Assembly: GCF_024199985.1 (NCBI RefSeq)
Contig: NZ_JANARS010000001.1
Location: 620,001 to 684,000, forward strand
DNA: 64,000 bases
Origin: Nocardioides pinisoli
GTDB taxonomy: Bacteria; Actinomycetota; Actinomycetes; Propionibacteriales; Nocardioidaceae
Reading direction: 5' to 3'
The notes under the pieces were generated by a model. That model saw only the letters and a list, made by a program, of their open reading frames with translations. It was not told the origin of the DNA and did no database searches. A program made the position numbers and the translations under genes. Positions 35,059 through 43,119 of the stretch are shown in pieces; within the stretch, counting starts at the first letter, position 1; the number at the start of each line of letters is the position of its first letter.

Positions 35059-35331
35059 ATGAGCAAGATGGACAACCTGCGCGCGATGCGCGAGGCGAAG
35101 TACGCCGCAGCGCAGAAGCGCGGGGCCGACGCGCCGGCCCGCCCCAAGGCCCCGGTCGCGCCCCCGGCGCCCAGCGCCGCGAGCAGTGCCAAGGGCGGCG
35201 CCACGAAGGCCGCCGCGGTCGAGGCGGACGCCCCGGCCGCCGCCGAGGCGCTCTGCGGCCACCGCAACATGAGCGGCCGCACGTGCACGCGCGAGGCCGG
35301 TCACGCGGCCAAGAGCCACCGCTACTCCTGA
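35059..35331 (+). CDS. Small Ala/Pro-rich protein with C-terminal Cys/His motif
   Basis: The 90-residue product starts with a basic helix (SKMDNLRAMREAKYAAAQKR), followed by a 40-residue Ala/Pro linker. It ends with a compact Cys/His region, CGHRNMSGRTCTREAGH plus a final His four residues on, which looks like a small zinc site. It lies 46 bp after the reverse transcriptase with its own promoter. It could be an unlinked conserved actinobacterial protein or a retron partner; no toxin-like feature is seen. I know of no function. Confidence 0.65.
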   Translation: MSKMDNLRAMREAKYAAAQKRGADAPARPKAPVAPPAPSAASSAKGGATKAAAVEADAPAAAEALCGHRNMSGRTCTREAGHAAKSHRYS

Positions 35332-35337
35332 GCCTCG

Positions 35338-36105
35338 TCAGGCGCTGAGGGCCTCTTCCGGCACGCCGGTCGGGAACGGTGCCGGCTCGCCGCGCAGCTC
35401 GGCGACCTGCGACACCAGCGCGCCCATGACCTCGTCGGCCACCCGACGCACCGTCGCGTCGTCGACGGTCTCGTCGCCGGCGACGCCCGCCAGGCGGCGT
35501 ACGTCGATGGGCTCGCCGACCGCGACCCGCACGCGCGGGCGGAGGACGGTGTTGCGCAGCAACCGGGACACGATCCCGGTCGTGCCCACGACCTGGTGAG
35601 CGCCGACCAGCGCCACCGGGACGACCGGCGCCCCGGTGCGCAGCGCGAGGCGGACGGCACCGGTCTTCGAGCGCTCGGGCCAGTGCTGCGGGTGGCGGGT
35701 GATCCGGCCCTCGGGGAAGAGCCCGACGGCCTCGCCGGCGGCGAGGGCGGTGGCTGCGGCGTCGAGGGAGCCGGAGGCCGCGTCGGTGCCCCGCAGGACG
35801 GGGATGAACCCGAGGCGGCGCACGACCGGGCCGACGAGCCCGGAGCGGAAGACGCCACCGGTGGCCATCAGCCGCAGCGAGCGGCCGAGGCGACGGCCGA
35901 CGAGGGCCAGCAGGATCCCGTCGGCGAAGCTCGTGTGGTTGGCGACGACGATCACCGGACCGTCGGGCAGCGACCTGTCGGGGACGGCACGGCGGCTGAG
36001 CTCGAGGCGGCTGACCGCGGAGACGATGCTGCCGAGGAGTCCGGCGGCGACGGCGTAGAGGAGGGCGGCGCGCAGGCCGGGGCGCTGCCAGGTGCTGGGG
36101 TCCAT
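35338..36105 (-). CDS. 1-acyl-sn-glycerol-3-phosphate acyltransferase family (PlsC-like)
   Basis: The 255-residue protein has the acyltransferase blocks VANHTSFADGILL (block I, HxxxxD-like His/Asp), GGVFRSG and FPEGRITRHPQ (block III), preceded by one hydrophobic segment (about 10-28). Such enzymes transfer acyl groups to lysophosphatidate in phospholipid synthesis, at the membrane face. The ATG at 36105 fits the family start; an upstream ATG would overlap the divergent neighbour. It converges on the Cys/His protein gene. Confidence 0.85.
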   Translation of the reverse strand: MDPSTWQRPGLRAALLYAVAAGLLGSIVSAVSRLELSRRAVPDRSLPDGPVIVVANHTSFADGILLALVGRRLGRSLRLMATGGVFRSGLVGPVVRRLGFIPVLRGTDAASGSLDAAATALAAGEAVGLFPEGRITRHPQHWPERSKTGAVRLALRTGAPVVPVALVGAHQVVGTTGIVSRLLRNTVLRPRVRVAVGEPIDVRRLAGVAGDETVDDATVRRVADEVMGALVSQVAELRGEPAPFPTGVPEEALSA

Positions 36106-36190
36106 GGGGCGAGTGTGGGCCACCCGGTCGGTGCCGCGCCTGAGTATGCGCACGGTGTCGGAGCCACCTGGCAGCCGGTCGGATGTGGGC

Positions 36191-36873
36191 ATGCGAGTCG
36201 TCTCCTCAGCCCTCAGGGTCGCCGCCGGCGTGGTCGCGGGCCTCGTCCTCCTCTACGTCGTCGTCAACGGCGCGTCCCTCGTCGGAGGAGTCGTCGAGCG
36301 CCATCGCGTGACTGACGAGGTCAGCGCGGTCCTGCCGCGGATCCTGCCGAGCGCCGAGCGCGCGCAAGGGGAGCTCGTCGCGGAGGTGGGGCGCGAGCCC
36401 GAGCGCCGCTGGATCGAGCAGGCCTGTCGCCACGACCACGACGACTCCGGCTGGATCGTCGTGAGCTGGCGCGAGGTCTGCGTCATGCGCAGCGTGGCCG
36501 CCTGGCGCGTCGCATCGGAGCAGGAGGCGCGTGCCCTCGTGCCGACGGCCGACGGCGACCGGTGGACCTACCAGGGCTGCACGCCACTCGGTGCCGTCGG
36601 GCCGCCGGGCGTGGTCGCGGGCCGGAGGCGACGTACGTCGATCAGTCCGCCTCGCGCGGGGAGGGCGAGGTGTGGTGCGTCTTCGAGCTCGGGCCGGCGG
36701 ACGACGCCAAGACATTGGCCGGGGAGCGGACCGACCTCGGGGAGGGGCGCTGGTTGCTCCTGGTGGCCGAGCAGCCGCTGGTGGACGAGGACATCGGGTG
36801 CGTGCGCTGGTCGGTGCTGTTCTGCGACAACCCGTGGACGGGCCACCCGTTCGCCGAGGCGCCCGCCCGCTGA
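36191..36873 (+). pseudogene. Membrane-anchored protein gene with a frameshift
   Basis: The first part (36191 to about 36615) encodes a protein with one N-terminal membrane segment (residues 6-30) and a Cys-containing extracellular domain that ends in WTYQGCTPLGAVGPPG. Beyond that the coding signal moves back by one base and continues as GPEATYVDQS and then WCVFELGPADDAKTL to TGA at 36871-36873. The switch lies in a GCGGGCC run near 36616-36622. A lost G, natural mutation or sequencing error, would explain it; the joined product would be about 226 residues. Function unknown; the cysteines could form disulfides. A perfect hairpin follows. Confidence 0.6.
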
Positions 36874-36877
36874 CGCG

Positions 36878-36913
36878 CCGGAGGCCCGACCCCGCGTGGG
36901 GTCGGGCCTCCGG
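36878..36913. terminator. Perfect 16-bp hairpin between convergent genes
   Basis: CCGGAGGCCCGACCCC (36878-36893) is fully complementary to 36898-36913 across a GCGT loop. It begins five bases after the plus-strand stop and ends nine bases before the aldo/keto reductase stop on the other strand. It is a likely bidirectional terminator without a U-tract. Confidence 0.8.
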
Positions 36914-36922
36914 GTGCGCCGG

Positions 36923-37768
36923 TCAGCCGGGGATGTAGTCGAACGAGTCGGGGTTGGGGCCCGTGCGGCCGTCCTCGCCACGGTCGAGGCCGGAGATGCG
37001 CGCGACCTCGTCGTCGCTCAGGGAGAAGTCGAAGATCTCGAAGTTCTCCTTCATCCGGACGGGGTTCACCGACTTGGGGAAGACGATGTCGCCGCGCTCG
37101 ACGTGCCAGCGCAGCGCGACCTGGGCGGTCGACCTGCCCTTCGCGTCGGCGATCTCGGTGAGGACCGGGTCGTCGAGCACCGCGCCCTGCGCGATCGGCG
37201 ACCACGCCTCGGTGGCGATGCCGTGCCCGGCGTTGGCCGTGCGCACGTCCTCGTTGGTGAAGTAGGGGTGCACCTCGACCTGGTTGATCACCGGGACGAC
37301 GCCGGTCTCGTCGATGATCCGCTGCAGGTGGGCGGGCTGGAAGTTGGAGACGCCGACCGACGCGGCGCGGCCGTCCTCGACGAAGGACGCCATCGTGCGC
37401 CACGTCGAGACGAAGTCGCCGTCGTATCGCGTCGGCAGCGGCCAGTGGATGAGGAACAGGTCGATGCGGTCGAGACCGAGGTCGGCGAGGGTCCGCTCGA
37501 AGGCGCGCTCGGCCTCGGCGGGCTCGTGGAAGCCGTTGTTGAGCTTGGAGGTCACATAGACCTCGTCGCGCGCGATCCCGGAGGAGCGCAGGGCCTCGCC
37601 GACCTCCTTCTCGTTGCCGTACATCTCGGCCGTGTCGATGTGGCGGTAGCCGACCTCGAGGGCCCGGGTCACCGCCTCCGCGGTGTCGGCGGGATCGATC
37701 TGGAACACGCCGAAGCCGAGCTGCGGGATCGACGTGCCGTCGTGGAGCTGGATGCTGGGAACGGTCAT
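36923..37768 (-). CDS. Aldo/keto reductase (2,5-diketogluconate reductase-like)
   Basis: The 281-residue TIM-barrel enzyme shows GFGVFQI, YRHIDTAEMYGNE (catalytic Asp and Tyr), VTSKL (catalytic Lys) and FLIHWP (catalytic His), then FPKSVNPVRMKEN, the NADP-binding signature. These fit the AKR5-like branch that reduces aldehydes, ketones or diketogluconate with NADPH. The ATG at 37768 is preferred to a GTG three codons earlier. Monocistronic. Substrate unknown. Confidence 0.92.
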   Translation of the reverse strand: MTVPSIQLHDGTSIPQLGFGVFQIDPADTAEAVTRALEVGYRHIDTAEMYGNEKEVGEALRSSGIARDEVYVTSKLNNGFHEPAEAERAFERTLADLGLDRIDLFLIHWPLPTRYDGDFVSTWRTMASFVEDGRAASVGVSNFQPAHLQRIIDETGVVPVINQVEVHPYFTNEDVRTANAGHGIATEAWSPIAQGAVLDDPVLTEIADAKGRSTAQVALRWHVERGDIVFPKSVNPVRMKENFEIFDFSLSDDEVARISGLDRGEDGRTGPNPDSFDYIPG

Positions 37769-37809
37769 GCCAGGCACAGCGCGACCCGCTCGGGAGGTAT
37801 TCCGTCGGA

Positions 37810-38595
37810 TCAGGATCGCCAGCGTGCCGGGCGCGACAAACCCTCCGGAAGGGTGGTCGCCTCGTCGCCGATCGCCGCGTTGACCTGCGGCTGGGTGAGG
37901 AAGAGCGTCGTCGACAGGTCACAGCCGCGCACGTCGGTGTCGCGCAGGTCGGCGCCGAGCAGGTCGGCGTCGCGAAGGTCGGCTCCACGGAGGTCGGCAG
38001 CGATCAGCAGCGCGCCGCGGAAGGCCGAGCCGCGGTGGTCGCCGGCCACACGACGTCCGGCGAGGTCCGCCCGCGTGTGGTCGTGAGCTGCGGGCCACGG
38101 TCGCCGTACGCGTGCACTGGCCTCGGCGAGCAGTCGGCCGACGCGTTCGTGCAGGTCGTCGACGTCGGCGCGCAGCAGCGTCTCGGGGTCGGCGGTGGTG
38201 AGCTGCTCGATCTCGGACCGTACGACGTCGGCGTCCGGGTCGGGGGAGCGGCGCGCGACCTCGACGAGGTGGGCGAGCATCTCGTGCAGCTGGCGCATCA
38301 CCGACAGCACGGCGGCCATCTCCGCGAGGTTGTCCTGCTCGCGCCAGGACGTGCCGCCGTAGGTGACCTGGGAGACCTGCTGGCCGGCGCCGAAGCACTC
38401 GAAGACCGTGCAGCCGGGCCAGCCGTCCTCACGCAGGGTGGCGTGGATGCGGCAGCCGTCGTCGTCGAGGAGGTTGTGGCACGGGCGCCCGCCGGGCTTG
38501 TCGACGCCGAAGCCGGCCGAGGCCGAGAAGGGGAGCAGCACGCAGCAGAGGCCGAAGCACCGGGCGCAGTCAGACCTCAGCTCCGGTGTGGCCAC
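37810..38595 (-). CDS. Pentapeptide-repeat protein with Cys-rich N-terminal domain
   Basis: The 261-residue product has an N-terminal Cys cluster (CARCFGLCC at 10-18, then further Cys near 39, 48, 62 and 67) that may bind a metal. A helical middle follows, and then a right-handed beta-helix stretch with A(D/L)LRGADLRDADLLGADLRD-type pentapeptides at about 195-225. Family members interact with DNA gyrase or membranes; no function is proven for this architecture. GTG start at 38595. No operon partner. Confidence 0.8.
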   Translation of the reverse strand: MATPELRSDCARCFGLCCVLLPFSASAGFGVDKPGGRPCHNLLDDDGCRIHATLREDGWPGCTVFECFGAGQQVSQVTYGGTSWREQDNLAEMAAVLSVMRQLHEMLAHLVEVARRSPDPDADVVRSEIEQLTTADPETLLRADVDDLHERVGRLLAEASARVRRPWPAAHDHTRADLAGRRVAGDHRGSAFRGALLIAADLRGADLRDADLLGADLRDTDVRGCDLSTTLFLTQPQVNAAIGDEATTLPEGLSRPARWRS

Positions 38596-38638
38596 CCGGG
38601 GATCCTGCCACGCGTCGACTCGTGGAGCCGCCGCGACG

Positions 38639-38737
38639 TCAGGCGTACCAGCCGTTCTGGATGGCGAAGGCGTTGACGAACAGCAGCAACACGAACGCGA
38701 CGCCGACGAAGCGGTTGTCGAAGATCAGCTTGCCCAT
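38639..38737 (-). CDS. Small single-span membrane protein of 32 aa
   Basis: A 33-codon frame, ATG at 38737 to TGA, encodes MGKLIFDNRFVGVAFVLLLF followed by a hydrophilic end (NAFAIQNGWYA). It has the pattern of a small one-span inner-membrane protein. An ATG four codons upstream (38749) is an alternative start. No recognised family. The GC-ending codon use supports translation. Confidence 0.55.
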   Translation of the reverse strand: MGKLIFDNRFVGVAFVLLLFVNAFAIQNGWYA

Positions 38738-38817
38738 AGCACCCAGCATGCCCGTCTGTTCGCGGAATGAAACAGGTGATCGGTAAAGATTCACCGACTG
38801 TGGGTAGAGGCCGGCCG

Positions 38818-38823
38818 TATCGT
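38818..38823 (+). promoter_or_regulatory. -10 hexamer TATCGT, leaderless start
   Basis: TATCGT ends six bases before ATG 38830, supporting this internal start over the earlier one at 38767. Confidence 0.5.
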
Positions 38824-38829
38824 GGGCTC

Positions 38830-39330
38830 ATGCCGACCCCGGGCCTCACCCCTTCCTCGCCGCTCCGGCTGCAGTACCCCCAGTCGCTGGCGGTGTACGA
38901 CGACTACGCGCAGGCGCAGAAGAGCGTCGACTTCCTGGCCGACGCCGACTTCCCGGTCCAGCAGCTGATGATCGTCGGGACCGACCTCAAGCGCATCGAG
39001 CGGGTCACGGGAAGGCTGACCTGGTCGAAGGTCGCCGTGGGCGGCATCCTCTCCGGGCTGTGGCTCGGTGTCTTCATCGGCCTGGTCTTCGCGCTGTTCA
39101 CCGAGGAGGGCCTCTGGCAGGTGCTGCTCGGCACCGCCCTCATGGGCGCCACCTTCGGCCTGGTGTGGGCCCTCATCGGCTACGCCCTCACCCGCGGCCA
39201 GCGCGACTTCTCCTCCGTCACCCAGGTGGTGGCCACCAAGTACGAGGTGCTCGTGGAGAACAAGCACGCCGCGCAGGCGCGCGAGCTGCTGGCCAAGCTG
39301 CCCGGCGCGCTCCCCGACCCCTTCGCCTGA
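38830..39330 (+). CDS. General stress protein 17M-like membrane protein
   Basis: The 166-residue protein combines a soluble N-terminal part (YPQSLAVYDDYAQAQKSVDFL) that resembles the YflT/general stress 17M fold with two adjacent membrane segments at about 70-120 and a short basic C terminus. It lies before clpB, and an HspR site lies between them, but the HAIR belongs to clpB. The function of this family is not well defined; a stress role is likely only by name. Confidence 0.75.
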   Translation: MPTPGLTPSSPLRLQYPQSLAVYDDYAQAQKSVDFLADADFPVQQLMIVGTDLKRIERVTGRLTWSKVAVGGILSGLWLGVFIGLVFALFTEEGLWQVLLGTALMGATFGLVWALIGYALTRGQRDFSSVTQVVATKYEVLVENKHAAQARELLAKLPGALPDPFA

Positions 39331-39418
39331 GCCCGGACGCCGAGCCTGAGGCGGCGTCGAGTGCGCGGCCCCGCGGCAACTGCTACCGCGAGCGCACTCG
39401 ACCTCGAGAAAACCCAAA

Positions 39419-39439
39419 GTTGAGGGGAATCGACTCAAC
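39419..39439. promoter_or_regulatory. HAIR operator (HspR binding site) upstream of clpB
   Basis: GTTGAGG (39419-39425), seven bases, then ACTCAAC (39433-39439) match the HAIR consensus at 11 of 14 fixed positions. Position 64 bp before the clpB start fits HspR repression of clpB, as in Streptomyces. Confidence 0.85.
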
Positions 39440-39502
39440 TTCTGGCGCGTTGGAGCGAGTGGGACCACAGTGGTCCCCACCACGACGCACACGGAGGAAG
39501 AG

Positions 39503-42088
39503 TTGAGCCAGTTCGGTGCCGAGAAGTTCACCACCCGCAGCCGCGAGGTCATCGAGGCTGCCCAGCTCGCCGCGACCACCGGCGGCAACACCACCACCGA
39601 GCCCATCCACCTGCTCGTCGCCCTGCTCAAGCAGGAGGACGGAGCCACCCGCAGCCTGGTGCAGAAGGCGGGGGTCGACCCCGCGACCCTGCTGGCCCAG
39701 GCCGAGGGCGTCCAGCAGCAGCTGCCCCGCGCCACCGGCTCGACGGTCCAGCAGCCCAGCGCGTCCGCCGCGCTGACCCGCGTCCTCGCCTCGTCCCTCG
39801 ACCTCGCCGGGTCGATGAAGGACGACTACGTCGCCACCGACCACCTGCTGGTCGCCACCGCGACCGTCGAGTCGAGCGCACAGAAGGTGCTCACGGACGC
39901 GGGCCTCACCGCGGCCGGGCTGCGGGAGGCGATCACCGCGGTCCGCGGCAACCGCCGGGTGACCAGCGAGAGCGCCGAGGCGTCGTACGAGTCGCTGGAG
40001 AAGTACAGCGTCGACCTCACCCAGGCGGCCGAGGACGGCCGGCTCGACCCGGTGATCGGGCGCGACGCCGAGATCCGGCGCGTCATCCAGGTGCTGTCGC
40101 GGCGCACCAAGAACAACCCCGTCCTCATCGGCGAGCCCGGCGTCGGCAAGACCGCCGTCGTCGAGGGCCTCGCCCAGCGCGTCGTCGCCGGCGACGTGCC
40201 CGACTCGCTCAAGGGCCGGCGCGTGCTGGCGCTCGACCTCGCGGCGATGGTCGCGGGCGCGAAGTACCGCGGCGAGTTCGAGGAGCGGCTCAAGGCGGTG
40301 CTCGAGGAGATCAAGGACGCCGGCGGCCAGGTCATCACCTTCATCGACGAGCTGCACACCGTCGTCGGTGCGGGCGCCGGCGGCGACTCCGCGATGGACG
40401 CCGGCAACATGCTCAAGCCGATGCTGGCGCGCGGCGAGCTCCACATGATCGGCGCGACGACGCTCGACGAGTACCGAGAGCGCATCGAGAAGGACCCCGC
40501 GCTGGAGCGTCGCTTCCAGCAGGTCTTCGTCGGCGAGCCCAGCGTCGAGGACACGATCCAGATCCTGCGCGGCATCCAGGAGAAGTACGAGGCGCACCAC
40601 GGCGTCCGCATCACCGACGCCGCGCTGGTCGCCGCCGCCACGCTGTCCGACCGCTACATCACCGGCCGCCAGCTGCCCGACAAGGCCATCGACCTCATCG
40701 ACGAGGCGTCGTCGCGGCTGCGGATGGAGCACGAGTCCTCGCCCGAGGAGATCGACCAGCTCCGGCGCCAGGTCGAGCGCCTCAAGATGGAGGAGTTCGC
40801 GCTCGCCAAGGAGACCGACGCCGCGTCGGTCGACCGGCTCGACGCCCTGCGCAAGGACCTCGCCGACCGCGAGGAGGAGCTGCGCGGGCTGGAGACCCGC
40901 TGGGAGCGCGAGAAGGACCAGCTCCAGGGCGAGGGCGAGCTGCGCCGCCAGCTCGACCAGCTCAAGATCGAGGCCGAGAAGAAGCTGCGCGAGGGCGACC
41001 TCGCGGGCGCCTCGGAGATCCAGTACGGCCAGATCCCGGCCCTTGAGAAGGAGATCGCCGAGGTCGAGAAGGCCGAGGCCGCCGACCTCGAGCCGCTGGT
41101 CGGTGAGGAGGTCGGCGCCGAGCAGATCGCCGACGTCGTCGAGGCCTGGACCGGCATCCCCACCGGCAAGATGCTGCAGGGCGAGACCGCCAAGCTGCTC
41201 GAGATGGAGTCCGTCATCGGCCAGCGCCTCATCGGCCAGCGCGAGGCGGTCACCGCGGTCAGCGACGCCGTACGCCGCTCGCGCGCCGGCATCTCCGACC
41301 CCAACCGCCCCACCGGGTCGTTCCTCTTCCTCGGCCCGACCGGCACGGGCAAGACCGAGCTCGCCAAGGCGCTCGCCGACTTCCTCTTCGACGACGAGCG
41401 CGCGATCGTGCGCATCGACATGAGCGAGTACAGCGAGAAGCACTCGGTGTCGCGACTCGTCGGTGCCCCTCCGGGCTACGTCGGCTACGACGAGGGCGGC
41501 CAGCTCACCGAGGCCGTGCGGCGACGCCCCTACAGCGTCGTGCTGCTCGACGAGGTCGAGAAGGCGCACCCGGAGGTCTTCGACATCCTGCTGCAGGTGC
41601 TCGACGACGGCCGGCTCACCGACGGCCAGGGTCGCACGGTCGACTTCCGCAACACGCTGCTGATCCTCACCTCCAACCTCGGGTCGCACTTCCTGGTCGA
41701 CCCGCTGATGGAGCCGACGGTGAAGAAGGAGTCGGTCATGGGCGTGGTGCGCGCGCACTTCAAGCCCGAGTTCCTCAACCGGCTCGACGAGGTCGTCATG
41801 TTCGACGCGCTGTCCAAGGACGACCTGGCCCACATCGTGGACCTGCAGCTCGCGCTGCTCGAGCAGCGGCTCGCGGTCCGGCGGATCACCATCTCGGTGA
41901 CCGACGCGGCGCGCGCGTGGCTCGCCGAGACCGGCTACGACCCGGCGTACGGCGCCCGGCCCCTGCGCCGGCTCATCCAGTCGGCCATCGGCGACCCGCT
42001 CGCCCGGCTGCTGATCGCCGGTGAGGTCACCGACGGCGGCGCGGTCACCGTCGACGTGGGTGCCGACGGGCTGGTGCTGGCGTCCTGA
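39503..42088 (+). CDS. clpB: ATP-dependent disaggregase ClpB
   Basis: ClpB extracts polypeptides from aggregates together with DnaK, DnaJ and GrpE. The 861-residue protein has an N-terminal Clp domain, a first AAA+ module with [18 protein letters not shown], a coiled-coil middle domain (about residues 400-525), and a second AAA+ module with [19 protein letters not shown] in pattern and the [16 protein letters not shown] loop. The TTG start at 39503 lies five bases after a GGAGGAAGAG ribosome site. The HAIR site upstream ties it to the HspR regulon with the distant dnaK operon. Downstream lies the second copy of a double-hairpin repeat. Confidence 0.97.
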   Translation: MSQFGAEKFTTRSREVIEAAQLAATTGGNTTTEPIHLLVALLKQEDGATRSLVQKAGVDPATLLAQAEGVQQQLPRATGSTVQQPSASAALTRVLASSLDLAGSMKDDYVATDHLLVATATVESSAQKVLTDAGLTAAGLREAITAVRGNRRVTSESAEASYESLEKYSVDLTQAAEDGRLDPVIGRDAEIRRVIQVLSRRTKNNPVLIGEPGVGKTAVVEGLAQRVVAGDVPDSLKGRRVLALDLAAMVAGAKYRGEFEERLKAVLEEIKDAGGQVITFIDELHTVVGAGAGGDSAMDAGNMLKPMLARGELHMIGATTLDEYRERIEKDPALERRFQQVFVGEPSVEDTIQILRGIQEKYEAHHGVRITDAALVAAATLSDRYITGRQLPDKAIDLIDEASSRLRMEHESSPEEIDQLRRQVERLKMEEFALAKETDAASVDRLDALRKDLADREEELRGLETRWEREKDQLQGEGELRRQLDQLKIEAEKKLREGDLAGASEIQYGQIPALEKEIAEVEKAEAADLEPLVGEEVGAEQIADVVEAWTGIPTGKMLQGETAKLLEMESVIGQRLIGQREAVTAVSDAVRRSRAGISDPNRPTGSFLFLGPTGTGKTELAKALADFLFDDERAIVRIDMSEYSEKHSVSRLVGAPPGYVGYDEGGQLTEAVRRRPYSVVLLDEVEKAHPEVFDILLQVLDDGRLTDGQGRTVDFRNTLLILTSNLGSHFLVDPLMEPTVKKESVMGVVRAHFKPEFLNRLDEVVMFDALSKDDLAHIVDLQLALLEQRLAVRRITISVTDAARAWLAETGYDPAYGARPLRRLIQSAIGDPLARLLIAGEVTDGGAVTVDVGADGLVLAS

Positions 42089-42104
42089 CGGAGATCCCCT
42101 CCGA

Positions 42105-42177
42105 GTGGTGGACTCCCCGCACGAGCGGGGAATCCACCACTTCGGGGCCGTTGCAACCCCCTCGAGGTGTCGGACCA
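42105..42177. repeat. Double-hairpin dispersed repeat, copy B
   Basis: GTGGTGGACTCCCCGC (42105-42120) pairs with 42125-42140 with one mismatch. It is followed by an imperfect CACTTCGGGG / CCCC-CTCGAGGTG stem (42138-42168) and a tail TCGGACCACCCC. The order and several blocks (CGAGCGGGGA, TGCAACCCCCTC, AGGTG-CGGAC) match copy A at 28539-28611. It follows clpB and probably ends its transcript. Confidence 0.65.
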
Positions 42178-42266
42178 CCCCTGCCAGTACGCCGTCCCGC
42201 GCGCCGGCGGCCGGCCGGCGGGCGTGCTCTCAGCGGCACCTCAGCCGGCTGGGGGATGCTGGGGCC

Positions 42267-43100
42267 GTGAGCACGGCGACCGAGGCGACGAGACCGTGGT
42301 GGCGACTCCGGGACACGCCCGTTCCGGGTGGGGTGCCGGACCTGGCGAAGGCGCTGCTGTGGACCGAGCTGGCGATCGTGCTCCTGGTCTCGCTGGGCCG
42401 GAGCGCGGTCTACTCGATCGTGAGCATCGTCTCGGCGCTCACCGCTCCCGGGCCGCTGTCGTCGCAGGCCGCCAACCTCAACAACTCGCTGGCCCCGGAC
42501 CGGCCGTGGCTCGACCTGACCTACCAGCTGCTGCGGATCGGGTTCGCGCTCGTCCCCGTCGCGCTGGCGGGCTACCTGCTGGTTCGCTCCGGCAGCAGGC
42601 TCAAGGACGTCTGGGCGCGCGACGGCGGCTGGAGCACCCTCGGCGACTGGGGCCGCGGCGCGCTCCTCGCCGCAGGCGTCGGCTCGGTCGGGGTGGTCTT
42701 CTACCTCGCCACCTTCGCGCTGGGCACGAACCTGACGGTGGTCGCCCAGTCGCTCCCGGGGGAGTGGTGGCGGGTGCCGGTGCTGGTGCTGGCGGCCGCG
42801 GAGAACGCGGTGCTGGAGGAGTTCGTCGTCCTCGGCTTCGTGCAGGTGCGCCTGCGCCAGCTCGGCTTCGGTGACACCGCCGCCATCGGGCTGGCGGCGC
42901 TGCTGCGCGGCAGCTACCACCTCTACCAGGGGCTCGGCGGGTTCGTCGGCAACCTCGCGATGGGCCTGCTCTTCGGCTGGCTCTTCCGCCGCTGGGGACG
43001 CGTGATGCCGTTCGTCGTCGCCCACACGCTGCTCGACGTGGGCGCGTTCGTGGGCTACGCCCTGCTCGCCGGGCGGGTCGACTGGCTGCCGACCCTGTGA
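42267..43100 (+). CDS. CPBP family intramembrane glutamic endopeptidase
   Basis: The 277-residue membrane protein has about eight hydrophobic segments with CPBP (Abi/CAAX) motifs: ENAVLEEFVVLGFVQVRL (the Glu-Glu pair), RGSYHLYQG (His) and AHTLLDVGAFV (second His). The spacing fits the protease or bacteriocin-immunity branch. GTG start at 42267 with GATGCT six bases before. Function in prenyl-protein-like cleavage or immunity cannot be told apart here. Confidence 0.85.
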   Translation: MSTATEATRPWWRLRDTPVPGGVPDLAKALLWTELAIVLLVSLGRSAVYSIVSIVSALTAPGPLSSQAANLNNSLAPDRPWLDLTYQLLRIGFALVPVALAGYLLVRSGSRLKDVWARDGGWSTLGDWGRGALLAAGVGSVGVVFYLATFALGTNLTVVAQSLPGEWWRVPVLVLAAAENAVLEEFVVLGFVQVRLRQLGFGDTAAIGLAALLRGSYHLYQGLGGFVGNLAMGLLFGWLFRRWGRVMPFVVAHTLLDVGAFVGYALLAGRVDWLPTL

Positions 43101-43119
43101 CCCGCCCGGCGACGGACGG

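Noticed and set aside
39383..42178. Open frame of about 930 codons antisense to clpB
   Set aside because: Shadow of clpB; low complexity, no motifs.
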